Shown here piece after piece: positions 33,572 through 45,293 of a DNA stretch of 64,000 nucleotides (positions are counted from its first letter, which is position 1; each line of letters starts with the position of its first letter). Origin of the DNA: an uncultured Collinsella sp. Its GTDB lineage: Bacteria > Actinomycetota > Coriobacteriia > Coriobacteriales > Coriobacteriaceae. Below the pieces are notes generated by a model. That model had not been told where the DNA came from and did not search any database. It saw only the letters and a list, made by a program, of their open reading frames with translations. The DNA lies in the NCBI GenBank assembly GCA_944321445.1, contig CALULJ010000001.1, positions 1-64,000 of the forward strand, read 5' to 3'. Position numbers and translations under genes: made by a program.

Positions 33572-33805
33572 TAGAGTGCGAAGCCCGGTTACCCACGCGG
33601 TAGCCGGGCTTTTTGCTATCGCATGCCGGGACTCGAACACATTAGGGTCGCGAGACTGAGGAAATGCGCGAGCATTTCCCAGCGAGCGTGCGAGGGCTGC
33701 GGAGCAGCCCGAAGCCGCGGGCGGCGCAGCCGCACGCGAGTCCCGTTGGGGGGCACCATTTGAGTGCGAAGCCCGGTTACCCACGCGGTAGCCGGGCTTT
33801 TTGCT
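33551..33805. repeat. Duplicated tRNA-Glu 3' end plus terminator
   Basis: Bases 33551-33617 (T-arm half, acceptor 3' strand, CCA and terminator) recur at 33737-33805 with a few changes. The 119-base spacer begins with CGGGACTCGAAC (33627-33638), an inverted piece of the T arm, then three compact stems such as GGAAATGC-GCGA-GCATTTCC. The pattern resembles attachment-site duplication by an integrated element now lost. Confidence 0.85.
33582..33614 (+). terminator. Terminator of tRNA-Glu
   Basis: AGCCCGGTTACC pairs with GGTAGCCGGGCT (one G-U) and runs into TTTT, ten bases past the tRNA. Confidence 0.9.
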
Positions 33806-33817
33806 GGTAAAGGCTAG

Positions 33818-33881
33818 TGGGAAAAAAGTGCCTGTCCCTATTTTCCCAGATGGGAAAATAGGGACAGGCACTTTTTTCCCA
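33818..33881. repeat. Perfect 31-bp inverted repeat, probable bidirectional terminator
   Basis: Arms TGGGAAAAAAGTGCCTGTCC... (33818-33848) and 33851-33881 are exact complements around two bases. Both arms carry a run of six T or A near the outer end, so it can terminate transcription from either side. It stands between the tRNA-Glu duplication and the AIM24 gene, whose stop is five bases away. Confidence 0.9.
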
Positions 33882-33886
33882 GGTGG

Positions 33887-34585
33887 TTAGTTCGAGGCGG
33901 TGGGCAGGTAAGGGTGCATCGCTTGGGCGAGATTCGCCAGGTTGCGCGTTTGGATGTATACGTGCCCGCTGCCGGTAAACGAGTTCACGAGGCCTTCGCC
34001 GGTCGTGAAGCCGAACATGCCGCTCGCGACCTCGATGTGGTAGTCAAGCTCGGCATCCCATGCGACCACGTGCTCGTTGTCGACGGTCAGGGGCGCATCG
34101 GGCGTCACGGTAAGCGCGAGAATATCGCCGAATGCCGACACGAGCGCAGAACCGGTGCCGTTCATCTCCATGACGAACAAGCCGCCCGTGTTGCCGAACA
34201 GCGCTTTGGTGATGCCCTGGTTCACCATCGTGTAGTCGACGCTCTCGTCGCAGGCAAGAAAGGCGCCGGTATTCAGACGGTACTGATGGGCACCGTCGAT
34301 CTTGAGCTCCATGATCTTGCCAGGAATGGGCGGCGCAACGGCAATCTCGCCGTTATCGCCCGTGCCGGTCGCTGTGGTAATGAACATGGACTCGCCGCTC
34401 GTGATGCTGCGCCCAATGGCGCTGAAGACGCCGCCGAGCCCCTTCTTCTTGGTGTTGAGCCCGCCGGAAATCTCGACGTTGCGCGAATAGACCATGCTAC
34501 CCGACTCGGTTCGCACGGACTCGCCGTATCCGAGCGCGATGCGCGCGATGGGGCAATCGGAATCGCCGGTCAAAACGAACTTCAT
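33887..34585 (-). CDS. AIM24/TIGR00266 family protein
   Basis: 232-residue all-beta cytosolic protein of the widespread TIGR00266/AIM24 family, similar in fold to tryptophan RNA-binding attenuators but of unknown function. Visible family pieces are RTESGSMVYSRNVEISGGLN, the SITSGESMFITTATG segment and NTGAFLACDESVDYTMVNQG. The ATG at 34585 follows CAGGAGG. A long open frame continues upstream but overlaps the glutamine synthetase and is an artefact. The protein is encoded downstream of glnN on the same strand, separated by an intrinsic terminator. Confidence 0.9.
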   Translation of the reverse strand: MKFVLTGDSDCPIARIALGYGESVRTESGSMVYSRNVEISGGLNTKKKGLGGVFSAIGRSITSGESMFITTATGTGDNGEIAVAPPIPGKIMELKIDGAHQYRLNTGAFLACDESVDYTMVNQGITKALFGNTGGLFVMEMNGTGSALVSAFGDILALTVTPDAPLTVDNEHVVAWDAELDYHIEVASGMFGFTTGEGLVNSFTGSGHVYIQTRNLANLAQAMHPYLPTASN

Positions 34586-34661
34586 GATGCACCTCCTGAG
34601 TGGGACAGAACAGATAGACTGCCCAATCCCATGGCTGCCTTGCCCCCAGTGTACCCCATGC

Positions 34662-34696
34662 AAAAAGCCGCCCGGGCGGGTGTGCCCGAGCGGCTT
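34662..34696 (-). terminator. Terminator of glnN
   Basis: On the minus strand AAGCCGCTCGGGC pairs with GCCCGGGCGGCTT (one G-U) and is followed by TTT, within a run of five T, 32 bases past the glnN stop. Confidence 0.88.
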
Positions 34697-34728
34697 CACG
34701 TTGCGTGCAGGTAGCCCAGTATCCAGCG

Positions 34729-36825
34729 CTACACGTAGAACAGGATGTCGTCGTAGGTGGGCACGGGCCAGTAGTCGGCGGCGACGATCTCCTCCATGGC
34801 GTCGACGGCGCTGCGCAGGCGGCTCATGACGGGCGCGACCTCGTGCGCATAGCAGTTGGCCTGCTCCTGCGCATCGATGAGCCCCTCGGCCTTCTTGTGG
34901 ACGGCATCGAGCTCCTTGATGGCGTCGTTGATCTCGGTGATGCCGTAGCACAGCTTGTTGAGCGTGTTCTGCTCGCATTCCATGGCGGCCTCGGCACCGG
35001 CGGCGCGGATGGTCTCCAGACCCTTGGCAACCTTGGTGGCATACGCGGTGATAACCGGGCGGTAGGTACGGCGCGCCTCGCGAATCATCGTCGTGGCCTC
35101 GATGTTCATGAGCTTGTTGTACTTCTCGAGCTTCACCTCGTAGCGGCTGAAGGCTTCGGTCTCGGACAGCACGCCCATGCTGGTCCACAGCGCGAGATTC
35201 TTCTCGGACACCATCATCGGCAGCGCGTCGGCCGTGGTGCGCAGGTTGGCCAGACCGCGGCGCTCCGCCTCCTTCTGCCACTCGTCGGAGTAGCCGTCGC
35301 CGGAGAACAGGATGCGGCGGTGCTCGTTGAGCGTCTTCTTGCAGTACTCGAGCGCAGCGGCGGCGAACTCATCGGCAGGCGTGCCCTCGAGCGCGTCGGC
35401 GAACTCCTTCAGCGACTCGGCGACCGCGGTGTCGAGCACTAGGTTGGCATCGCTCGGATTGGCCTCGGAGCCCACGGCGCGGAACTCGAACTTGTTGCCC
35501 GTGAAGGCAAAGGGAGAAGTGCGGTTACGGTCGGTGTTGTCCTGCTCGAGGTTGGGCAGCACGTCGGCGCCCAGATCGAGCACGCCGTGCGTGGCGTGGA
35601 CGGAAGCCTCGCCGTCCATGATCTTCTGCACGACCTCGGTGAGCTGATCACCCAGGAAGATGGACACAATCGCCGGAGGCGCCTCGTTGGCGCCCAGGCG
35701 GTGGTCGTTACCGCAGCTCGCCACGGACATGCGCAGCAGATCCTGGTACTTGTCGACCGCCTCGATCACCGCGGTGAGGAAGACCACGAACTGCAGGTTC
35801 TCGAGCGGGGTGTCACCGGGATCCATGAGGTTCTCGTCCTCGGTGGCAATCGACCAGTTGTTGTGCTTGCCCGAACCGTTGATGCCCTCAAACGGCTTCT
35901 CGTGCAGAAGGCAGGTGAGGTCGAAGCTCGACGCCACGAGCTTCATCTTCTCCATGACGAGCATGTTGTTGTCGATGCCCTCGTTGAGCTCGGTGTACAC
36001 GGGCGCGAGCTCGTGCTGGCAGGGAGCGACCTCGTTGTGCTTGGTCTTGGCGGGAATGCCGAGCGCCCACAGCTCGTCGTCGAGCGCCTTCATGTACTTG
36101 GACACGGAGGGACGGATGGCGCCGAAGTAGTGCTCCTCGAGCTCCTGGCCCTTGCAGGGCGGGGCGCCGAAGAGGGTGCGGCCGGTGATGACCAGGTCGC
36201 GGCGGCGGCGATAGGCGTCTTTCTTGATCAGGAAGTACTCCTGCTCAAGGCCGACATTGGGCACGACGCGCTTGGGGTGCTTGCCGAAGAGCGCGAGCAC
36301 GCGCTTGGCCTGCGTGTCGAGCACCTTCATGGAGCGCAGAAGCGGGGTCTTCTTGTCGAGGGCCTCGCCGTTGTAACCGCAAAACGCCGTGGGGATGCAC
36401 AGCACCTCGTCCTTGATGAACGCGGGGCTCGTGGGGTCCCACGCGGTGTAGCCGCGGGCCTCGAAGGTGGCACGCAGGCCGCCGTTGGGGAAGCTCGAGG
36501 CGTCGGGCTCACCCTGGATAAGGTTCTTGCCGGTAAACTTGGTGATGGCGGTGCCGTCGTGGTTGGGCTCGAGGAAGCTGTCGTGCTTCTCGGACGTGAT
36601 TCCCGAAAGAGGTTGGAACCAATGCGCGAAATGGGTAGCGCCGTTTTCGATCGCCCACTCCTTCATGGCGTGCGCGACGGCGTTCGCCACGTCCAGATCG
36701 AGCGGTGCGCCCTGATCCATCGTGGCGGCGAGACGTTTGTAGATGTCCTTCGGAAGGCGCTTGCGCATCACGTCCTCCGAAAAGACCATGGTACCGAATC
36801 GACTGGTAAGCTCGGTATCGGCCAT
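34729..36825 (-). CDS. glnN: Type III glutamine synthetase
   Basis: 698-residue GlnN-type enzyme that makes glutamine from glutamate, ammonia and ATP; its length is typical for type III (about 700) and far above type I. Landmarks are [20 protein letters not shown] near the start, [20 protein letters not shown] (about 197), [19 protein letters not shown] (about 262), [14 protein letters not shown] (about 317) and the nucleotide segment [20 protein letters not shown] (about 440). No adenylylation loop is expected in this type. It is divergent from gltB, its partner in ammonia assimilation, across a 426-base spacer that must hold both promoters. Confidence 0.96.
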   Translation of the reverse strand: MADTELTSRFGTMVFSEDVMRKRLPKDIYKRLAATMDQGAPLDLDVANAVAHAMKEWAIENGATHFAHWFQPLSGITSEKHDSFLEPNHDGTAITKFTGKNLIQGEPDASSFPNGGLRATFEARGYTAWDPTSPAFIKDEVLCIPTAFCGYNGEALDKKTPLLRSMKVLDTQAKRVLALFGKHPKRVVPNVGLEQEYFLIKKDAYRRRRDLVITGRTLFGAPPCKGQELEEHYFGAIRPSVSKYMKALDDELWALGIPAKTKHNEVAPCQHELAPVYTELNEGIDNNMLVMEKMKLVASSFDLTCLLHEKPFEGINGSGKHNNWSIATEDENLMDPGDTPLENLQFVVFLTAVIEAVDKYQDLLRMSVASCGNDHRLGANEAPPAIVSIFLGDQLTEVVQKIMDGEASVHATHGVLDLGADVLPNLEQDNTDRNRTSPFAFTGNKFEFRAVGSEANPSDANLVLDTAVAESLKEFADALEGTPADEFAAAALEYCKKTLNEHRRILFSGDGYSDEWQKEAERRGLANLRTTADALPMMVSEKNLALWTSMGVLSETEAFSRYEVKLEKYNKLMNIEATTMIREARRTYRPVITAYATKVAKGLETIRAAGAEAAMECEQNTLNKLCYGITEINDAIKELDAVHKKAEGLIDAQEQANCYAHEVAPVMSRLRSAVDAMEEIVAADYWPVPTYDDILFYV

Positions 36826-37251
36826 AGGGGGCTCCCTTCGTATCACGCCGGGTTCGTGCTGCCGGCGTTTTGTCCCAACGAACGAATTGTAGATTACAAG
36901 CCGCAGGTTTCGGGCTAATTTCTCGCGCATTGCCGGTATGCAACGGTACTGTGGCCATCTGAAAACGGAGTCGACGGAGCGCTGGGAGCGGGGCGAAGGC
37001 AGCGAGAACTCACGGCAATGCAACGTTTTACCTGGTCAAGGGCATTGTTCGAGGAAGTGGCGCGAGCGCCTCCCGCACCTTGACCCCAATTTGCCCCCAA
37101 ATTGAAACCGCATGGAAATGCGCGGGAAAACCTATCGCAACTCCACCTCTTTACCATGGGTCGCCGCGCCTGCGCGCAACAGACACGAAGGGGGCAGGCC
37201 ATCACGTGCCGAACGCGCCCCCTTCCGCCCCGATTCCACATGGGAGGACCT
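36826..37251. other. Shared regulatory region between glnN and gltB
   Basis: A 426-base gene-free spacer. It contains GCCGGTATGCAACG and a similar CGGCAATGCAACG (about 36932 and 37012), and a small stem CAATTTG/CAAATTG (37087-37104). Near 37189-37225, GGGGGC and GCCCCC can pair. No known glutamine riboswitch or nitrogen-regulator box was recognised. Confidence 0.5.
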
Positions 37252-40200
37252 ATGAGTAACGAGTCGAACAAGAAGGAGTCGCACCAGACCCTGTACCGGC
37301 CCGAATTCGAACACGACGCCTGCGGCATCGGCGCCCTGGCGGCAATCGACGGCACGCGCAGCCACCAGATACTCGACGACGCCCTTTCGGTGCTCGTCAA
37401 CCTCGAGCACCGCGGCGGCACGGGCCTCGAGCGCAACACGGGCGACGGCGCGGGCATTTTGTTCCAGATCCCCCACCGGTTCTTCCGCAAAGAGGCGCAG
37501 AAATGCGGCCAGCTGCTGCCCGCCGAGGGTGACTATGGCGTCGCCATGCTGTTTTTGCCGCAGGACGCACGTGGCGTGGAGGCGGCCAAACGATTGTTTG
37601 AGGAAGGATGCGCACAGGAGGGAATCCCCGTGCTCTTCTGGCGCGACGTGCCGGTTGACGCGCACGATCTGGGAGAGACGGCGCGCGCCTGCATGCCCAC
37701 CATCAAGCAGGCCTTCCTGGGCCGCCCGACCGACGTCGAGCGCGGCGATGCGTTCGAACGGCGCCTGTACGTGTGCCGCCGCAGCATCGAGAAGCGCGGC
37801 GACGAAGAGCACGCGCTTGCGGGCAAGATCTTCTATATATGCTCCATGAGTGCACGGACCATCGTGTACAAGGGCATGCTCGTAGCCACGCAGATGCGCC
37901 GCTTCTTCATCGACCTGAACGATGCGGCCGTCAAGACCGCGGTGGCGCTCGTCCACTCGCGCTATTCCACCAACACCACACCCAGCTGGGAGCGCGCGCA
38001 CCCCAACCGCCTCATCATCCACAACGGCGAGATCAACACGCTGAAGGGCAACGTCAACTGGATTCGCGCCCGCGAGCCCAACCTGTACTCGCCCCTCTTC
38101 CAGCACGATCTTGAGCGTGTGCTGCCCATCATCAACCGCGAAGGGTCCGACTCCGCCATTCTGGATAACGTGTTGGAGTTTTTGGTGATGAACGGCCGGC
38201 CGCTCACGCGCGCGGTATCGCTGCTTATACCCGAGCCCTGGGACCGCAACGAGGAGCTTCCGCCGGCGCGACGCGCCTACGACGCCTACCAATCGATGCT
38301 TATGGAGCCGTGGGACGGTCCGGCAGCCATCGCCTTCACCGACGGACGGACCCTGGGTGCCGCGCTCGACCGCAACGGCCTGCGCCCGGCGCGCTACGTG
38401 GTGACGCGCGATGACCGCTTTTTGCTGTGCTCCGAGGTCGGCGCCATCGAGATCGACCCCGCCAACGTGCTGACGAGCGGCTGCTTGGGCCCCGGCGAGA
38501 TGCTCGAAGTCGACATGGGCAGCGGACGGATTCGCTACAACGACGAGATTCGCAACGAATACGCCAAACTCAAGCCCTTTGCGGACTGGATCGCGGACGA
38601 GACGCTCACGCTCGCGGACCTAAGTGCCTCCGCGAATGCAGACGCGGTGGCCGAAACGGCACCGAGTGCAGCCGAGGCCCTGCGCTACGGGTACCACTGG
38701 GATGATATCCAGGAGGTGCTTCGCCCCATGGCGGCCACCGGGTCGGTGCCGTTGGCGTCGATGGGCATCGATGCGCCGCTCGCCTGCCTGTCGCTCAAGA
38801 CCCGCTCGTTCTACGATTACTTCTTCCAGCTGTTCGCCCAGGTGACGAACCCGCCCATCGATGCGCTGCGCGAGCGTCTGGTGACCTCGACCGTGCTGTA
38901 CCTGGGCAATCACGGCAACCTGTTGGAGGACTGCCGCGCCACGTGCCGACTCATCCGACTTGAGACGCCCCTGCTCACGCGCGATGAGTTCGACCGTATT
39001 TGCTCCGTTGACCGAGCGGGCTTCGAGGCGCGGACGTTCCGTGCTGCCTACCGGCGCGACGATGCCGCGGGCGCGCTCGAGCGTGCGCTGGAGAGCCTGA
39101 GCACACAGGTGATCGAGGCGGTGCGCGACGGCGTGAACATCGTGGTGCTGTCCGACCGTGCAGAAGACGGCGAGGTGCCCGTGCCCGCGCTGCTTGCGGT
39201 TGGCGCCGTCCACAACGCGCTCATGCGCGCCGGGCTGCGCACGTTCGCCGACATCGTGGTGGAATGCGGCGACGCGGTATCGGCCCACGACTTCGCGGCA
39301 CTCGTCGCCTACTCGGCAAGCGGCATCTACCCCTATCGCGCCCACGCGCTCGTGGCGCGCATGGCCGACGAGGGCGACCTTGTGGCCAAGGACGGGCACG
39401 TGATCGACGCCGCGGAGGCTGTCGACAACTATAACCGCGCCGCCGTGGCGGGCATCGTGTCCATCATGTCCAAGATGGGCATCTCGACGGTGCAGAGCTA
39501 CCACTCCGCGCAGATCTTCGAGGCAGTCGGCCTGGCGCCGAGCCTGGTGGACCGCTACTTCGCCGGCACCGTCACGCGCGTGGGTGGCTTGGATGTGCGC
39601 GCTGTGGAGCGCGAGCTGAACGAGCGCTGCGACGCCGCGGCCGCACTTGCCCGCACGCCTTCCCCGAACGCGTTGCCGAGCCTTGGCCTCACGAAATGGC
39701 GCCCGGTTGGCGGCGAGGATCATCTGATAGATCCCGATACCGTCTACCTGCTGCAACAAGCGGTGCGTACCGATTCCTACGACACGTTTTTGTCCTACAG
39801 CGAGCACCTGCGCCGCCCGGGGCGCGCGGTGCGCCTGCGTGACCTGTTGGACTTCGACGACCGTGGGCGCACGCCGGTACCGCTTGACGAGGTGGAAAGC
39901 GCACGGAGCATCGCCACGCGCTTCAACACCGGAGCCATGAGCTACGGCTCCATCAGCCAGGAAGCGCACGAATGTATGGCCATCGCCATGAATAGGCTGC
40001 ACGGCAGGTCGAACTCCGGCGAAGGCGGCGAGGACCCGCGGCGCGAGACCCCGCTGCCAAACGGAGACTCGGCGAACTCCGCCATCAAACAGGTGGCAAG
40101 CGGGCGCTTCGGCGTGACGAGCCGCTACCTGTCCTCCGCCATCGAGCTGCAGATCAAGATGGCCCAGGGCGCTAAGCCCGGCGAGGGTGGCCATCTGCCC

Positions 40201-41887
40201 GGTAAGAAGGTGTACCCGTGGATCGCGCGGGTGCGTCAGTCCACGCCGGGCATCGGGCTCATCTCTCCCCCGCCGCACCACGATATCTACTCCATCGAGG
40301 ACCTGGCGGAACTCATCTTCGACCTCAAGTGCGCAAACCCCGAGGCGCGTGTGAGCGTGAAGCTCGTGTCCGAGGCGGGCGTGGGCACCATCGCCACCGG
40401 CGTGGCCAAAGGCGCGGCCGACAAGATCTTGATTTCCGGCCATAACGGCGGCTCGGGCGCGGCGCCGCGCGACTCCATTTGGCATGCGGGCCTTCCCCTT
40501 GAGCTGGGACTTGCCGAGACGCAGCAGACGCTCGTGCAAAACGGCCTGCGTTCGCGCGTGGTGCTGGAGGCCGACGGCAAGCTCATGGACGGCACCGACG
40601 TGGCGGTGGCGTGCCTGCTGGGCGCCGAGGAGTTCGGCTTCGCGACCATGCCGCTCATCGCCATGGGTTGCCTCATGCAGCGCGATTGCCAGCAGGACAC
40701 CTGCCCGGCGGGCATCGCCACGCAAAACTGCCGCCTGCGCCATCGTTTTGCCGGCAGGCCGGAGCACGTGGAGCGCTTCATGCTCTTCGTGGCCGAACAG
40801 TTGCGGCACGTCATGGCGCGCTTGGGCTTCCGCACGATTGACGAGATGGTGGGCCACCCCGAGTGCCTGCGTCAGGTGGCAGCCGACGGCAACTGGAAGA
40901 GCGACTGCATCGACCTGTCCTGCGTGCTCGCGCCCGCCGTGTGCGAGTTCGGCGCGCAGGTGCCGGGCGCAGACGGCGTGCACTTCCTGCCCGAGATGGC
41001 AGCCGACGCACAGCTTGACCGCACGCTCGACGCGACGCTCTTCATCCCCTACACCGCCAATGCGCGCCGGCACCTCACGCCCGTGCACTTCCATGCGGAC
41101 ATCGCCAACGTCAACCGCTGCGTGGGCACCATGCTTGGCCACGCTGTCACCGCGGCGCACCCCGACGGCCTGCCCGACGGGCTCATCACCGTCGACTGCA
41201 CGGGATCGGCCGGCCAGAGCTTCGCGGCGTTTCTGCCGCGCGGGGTGGCGCTCAACGTCGAGGGCGACGCGAACGATTACTTCGGCAAGGGGCTTTCGGG
41301 CGGCACTGTGTCGGTCCGCCCGCCCGAGGCCGCGAGTTACAAGTTCGATGAGAACATCATCGTGGGAAACGTCGCCTTTATGGGAGCAACCAGCGGTCGC
41401 GGCTTTGTGAACGGCCGCGCCGGTCAGCGCTTCTGCGTGCGCAATTCCGGCGCCACCGTGGTGGTCGAAGGCGTCGGCGCGCACGGCTGCGAATACATGA
41501 CGGGCGGCTGCGTGCTCATCTTGGGCGAGGTGGGGCCAAACTTCGCCGCCGGCATGACGGGCGGCGTGGCCTATGTGTACGACGAGTACCGCACGCTTGA
41601 GCGGCGCTGCAACCTGGACACCGTGGCGCTACGAGAGCCGAGCAAACGCGAGCTCGAGCAGATTCGCAAGCTCATCGTCGAGCACGTGCGCGCCACGCAA
41701 AGCCCGCTCGGCATCAAGATGCTCTACCGCTTCGACGCCATCGCGACGCACTTCGTGAAGGTCGTGCCCGTGGAATACGAGCGCGTGATGGCCATTGTGG
41801 AGGACGCGGAGCGCAACGGCGCGACGCGCGAGGAGGCGCTCGAGACGGCCTTCGAGGTCGAGACGGGTGCGAAGGAGGTGAAGCGCC

Positions 41888-41895
<8 letters not shown>
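37252..41895 (+). CDS. gltB: Glutamate synthase large subunit
   Basis: 1,547-residue flavoprotein that converts glutamine plus 2-oxoglutarate to two glutamates. The class II amidotransferase domain (about 15-420) has the catalytic cysteine in EHDACGIGALAAIDG. The FMN-binding synthase domain (about 870-1240) includes NTGAMSYGSISQEAHE and GHNGGSGAAPRDSIWHAG. The 3Fe-4S cysteines lie in CLMQRDCQQDTCPAG (about 1139). The C-terminal glycine-rich GXGXG beta helix fills about 1290-1510. The initiating cysteine is not at residue 2, so a short propeptide must be removed. GGGAGG precedes the ATG. It overlaps gltD by eight bases. Confidence 0.97.
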
Positions 41896-43351
<1,456 letters not shown>

Positions 43352-43365
43352 CCTGACCCCTTTTG

Positions 43366-43422
43366 GCTGGCCTCCCTGGGGACGAGTTGGCGTCTCCCGC
43401 CCCCGTCCCCAGGGAGGCCAGC
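43366..43422. repeat. Inverted repeat (perfect 18-bp arms) after gltD
   Basis: GCTGGCCTCCCTGGGGAC (43366-43383) is exactly complementary to 43405-43422 around 21 bases. It lies 14 bases past the gltD stop. No T-tract follows. Confidence 0.9.
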
Positions 43423-43531
43423 TCCATTCAGCCCGTGAACAACGCGTTTCGCGCCGATGCGGCGTGCACGATACCGCTGCTCGCGGTGTATGATGCCCCC
43501 TACTATGCTTCTCGCGAACCAAGGGGGCGCC

Positions 43532-44407
43532 ATGAGAGTCGACCAGATCTTCGCCGAGGCCCGCGCCAACGGCACCCAACCCGTCTCGTTCGAGATGTTC
43601 CCGCCCAAAGGCGAGCTCACCTTGGAGCGCGCCCGCGAGGTCGCGAGCGGCTTCGCATCCCTGGCACCCGATTTCATCAGCGTCACCTACTCTGCGGGCG
43701 GGTCGGGTAACTCCGCCGCAACGGCGCAGATCGCCTCGATGATCTCGTCGGAATTCAACATCTCCTCTGTCGCGCACCTCACCTGCATCTCGCTTACGCG
43801 CGAGACGCTTGCCGAGAAGATCCTTGAGTTTATGGACGCCGGCATCGAGAACGTACTGGCGCTGCGCGGCGACCTGCCCGCCGGCATGAGCGAGGCCGAG
43901 GCGGGCGACATCGCCTTCCCCTATGCCAAGGACCTGGTGCCGGCCCTGGTGGACGCCGGGTTCTGCGTGGGCGGCGCGGCATACCCCGAAGGCCACCTCA
44001 CCTGCGACGACCTGCCGACCTCCGTGAAGCACCTGCGCCAAAAGCAGGATGCGGGCGCAAGTTTTTTGGTCACGCAGCTCTTCTTCGACAACGAGTACTT
44101 CTACCGCTTCCGCGAGCTCGCCGACGCCGCGGGCATCACCATCCCCATCACGGTGGGCATCATGCCCTTCACGAGCAAGCAGCAGGTCACGCGCATGGTG
44201 TTCACCTGCGCGGCATCGCTGCCCGCCCCCGTGATCAAGATTCTTGCCCGCTTTGAGGACGACCCGGAGAGCCTGCGTGCGGCGGGCATCGAGTACGCGT
44301 GCCGCCAGCTGGAAGACCTGGCCGCCCATGGCGTCGACGGTCTGCATGTGTACACCATGAACCGCGCAGACGTGGCTGCAGCCGCCATGAGCGCCCTGCG
44401 CGGGTAG
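43532..44407 (+). CDS. metF: Methylenetetrahydrofolate reductase
   Basis: 291-residue flavoprotein that makes 5-methyltetrahydrofolate, the methyl donor for MetH. The TIM barrel shows VSFEMFPPKGELTLERA (about 18), FISVTYSAGGSGN (about 48), NVLALRGDLP (about 107) and FLVTQLFFDNEYF (about 175). No regulatory C-terminal domain is present, as in other bacterial MetF. A GGGGGCG sequence is the only ribosome site. It opens a three-gene set with the MetH reactivation protein and MetH. Confidence 0.95.
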   Translation: MRVDQIFAEARANGTQPVSFEMFPPKGELTLERAREVASGFASLAPDFISVTYSAGGSGNSAATAQIASMISSEFNISSVAHLTCISLTRETLAEKILEFMDAGIENVLALRGDLPAGMSEAEAGDIAFPYAKDLVPALVDAGFCVGGAAYPEGHLTCDDLPTSVKHLRQKQDAGASFLVTQLFFDNEYFYRFRELADAAGITIPITVGIMPFTSKQQVTRMVFTCAASLPAPVIKILARFEDDPESLRAAGIEYACRQLEDLAAHGVDGLHVYTMNRADVAAAAMSALRG

Positions 44408-44419
44408 GGCCGATAAGCC

Positions 44420-45205
44420 GTGGAATCCTCCCCAAACATCGACGGCGCTACCGTTCCCGCACCGCTCGCCGCGCCCGTGCTCTATCGCCCCGAGCCCGCG
44501 GAGCGCCCGCGCATAAACCGTGCCGAGATGCTGCGCTACCTGGGCTATACCGGACAGGATGTGAACGAAGAGCTCTCGGCGCGCATCGAGCGCATCGCGG
44601 CGGAATTGGAGCGCAGCGTATCCCCACGCGGTGTGCGGCGGGTCTTCCCCGTGGATGCACGCGCGCGCGACGCTGCGGGCGAACCGTGCATCCGCCTTGC
44701 GGGAACCACGGTGGAGCTTGTGGGCCGCGACGCGTTCCGCCACCTGAAAGATGCCTCGTATTGCGCCATGCTGGCCTGCACGCTGGGTATGGAGAGCGAG
44801 CGGCGCCTGCGCACGCTGGGCGGGCAGAACCCGCTGGATGCCACGATTCTCGATGCGGCGTGCTCCGCATACGTCGAGGCGGCCGTCGGCGCGATGGACA
44901 GCGCCGTGAAGCGCGCCGCCTCAGACCTGGGCCTTGCCTCGAACTGGCGCTTTTCCTGCGGATACGGCGATTGCCCGCTCGATGCGCAAGACGCCATCGT
45001 CGCGGCGCTCGACGCAACGCGGCTCATCGGTCTCACCGTCACGCCTTCGCACCTGCTGCTGCCGTCCAAGAGCGTGACGGCGCTCATAGGACTCTTCGAG
45101 GGCGACGCGCACGCTGCGGACATGCGCCCCACCTGCGCGACCTGCCGGATGCGTAGCACATGCGCCTTCCGAGCGCGCGGGACCACCTGTTATGCGCAAG
45201 GCTGA
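44420..45205 (+). CDS. MetH reactivation (S-adenosylmethionine-binding) domain protein
   Basis: 261-residue stand-alone version of the C-terminal activation domain of cobalamin-dependent methionine synthase. It restores oxidised cobalamin with S-adenosylmethionine and an electron donor. Family pieces are INRAEMLRYLGYTGQDVNE (about 32), the helical AACSAYVEAAVGAMDSA and, near 175, FSCGYGDCPLDAQ, similar to the SxGYxACPD motif that binds AdoMet. The tail has CATCRMRSTCAFRARG, a cysteine group that may hold metal. Translation starts at GTG, 12 bases past metF, with a poor ribosome site. Its partner MetH, 88 bases downstream, lacks this domain, so the two genes together make one functional enzyme. 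Confidence 0.88.
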   Translation: MESSPNIDGATVPAPLAAPVLYRPEPAERPRINRAEMLRYLGYTGQDVNEELSARIERIAAELERSVSPRGVRRVFPVDARARDAAGEPCIRLAGTTVELVGRDAFRHLKDASYCAMLACTLGMESERRLRTLGGQNPLDATILDAACSAYVEAAVGAMDSAVKRAASDLGLASNWRFSCGYGDCPLDAQDAIVAALDATRLIGLTVTPSHLLLPSKSVTALIGLFEGDAHAADMRPTCATCRMRSTCAFRARGTTCYAQG

Positions 45206-45293
45206 GGACACCGAGGTTTCGATTTCCGGCCGCCACCCCTCGTGGGACAATAGTATCCGTCCGCCCTTCCACCCGTCGCACAAAGGACCACCT

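Noticed and set aside
33887-35281. A 464-codon reading of the AIM24 gene
   Set aside because: The extra N-terminal half overlaps glnN and its terminator; the true start has a ribosome site at 34585.
37080-37251. A glutamine riboswitch before gltB
   Set aside because: The conserved sequence blocks of the known glutamine riboswitches are not present; only small stems are visible.
38620-41484. A 954-codon open frame on the minus strand
   Set aside because: It is the antisense shadow of gltB; high GC with strong third-position bias keeps the opposite frame open. No motifs.
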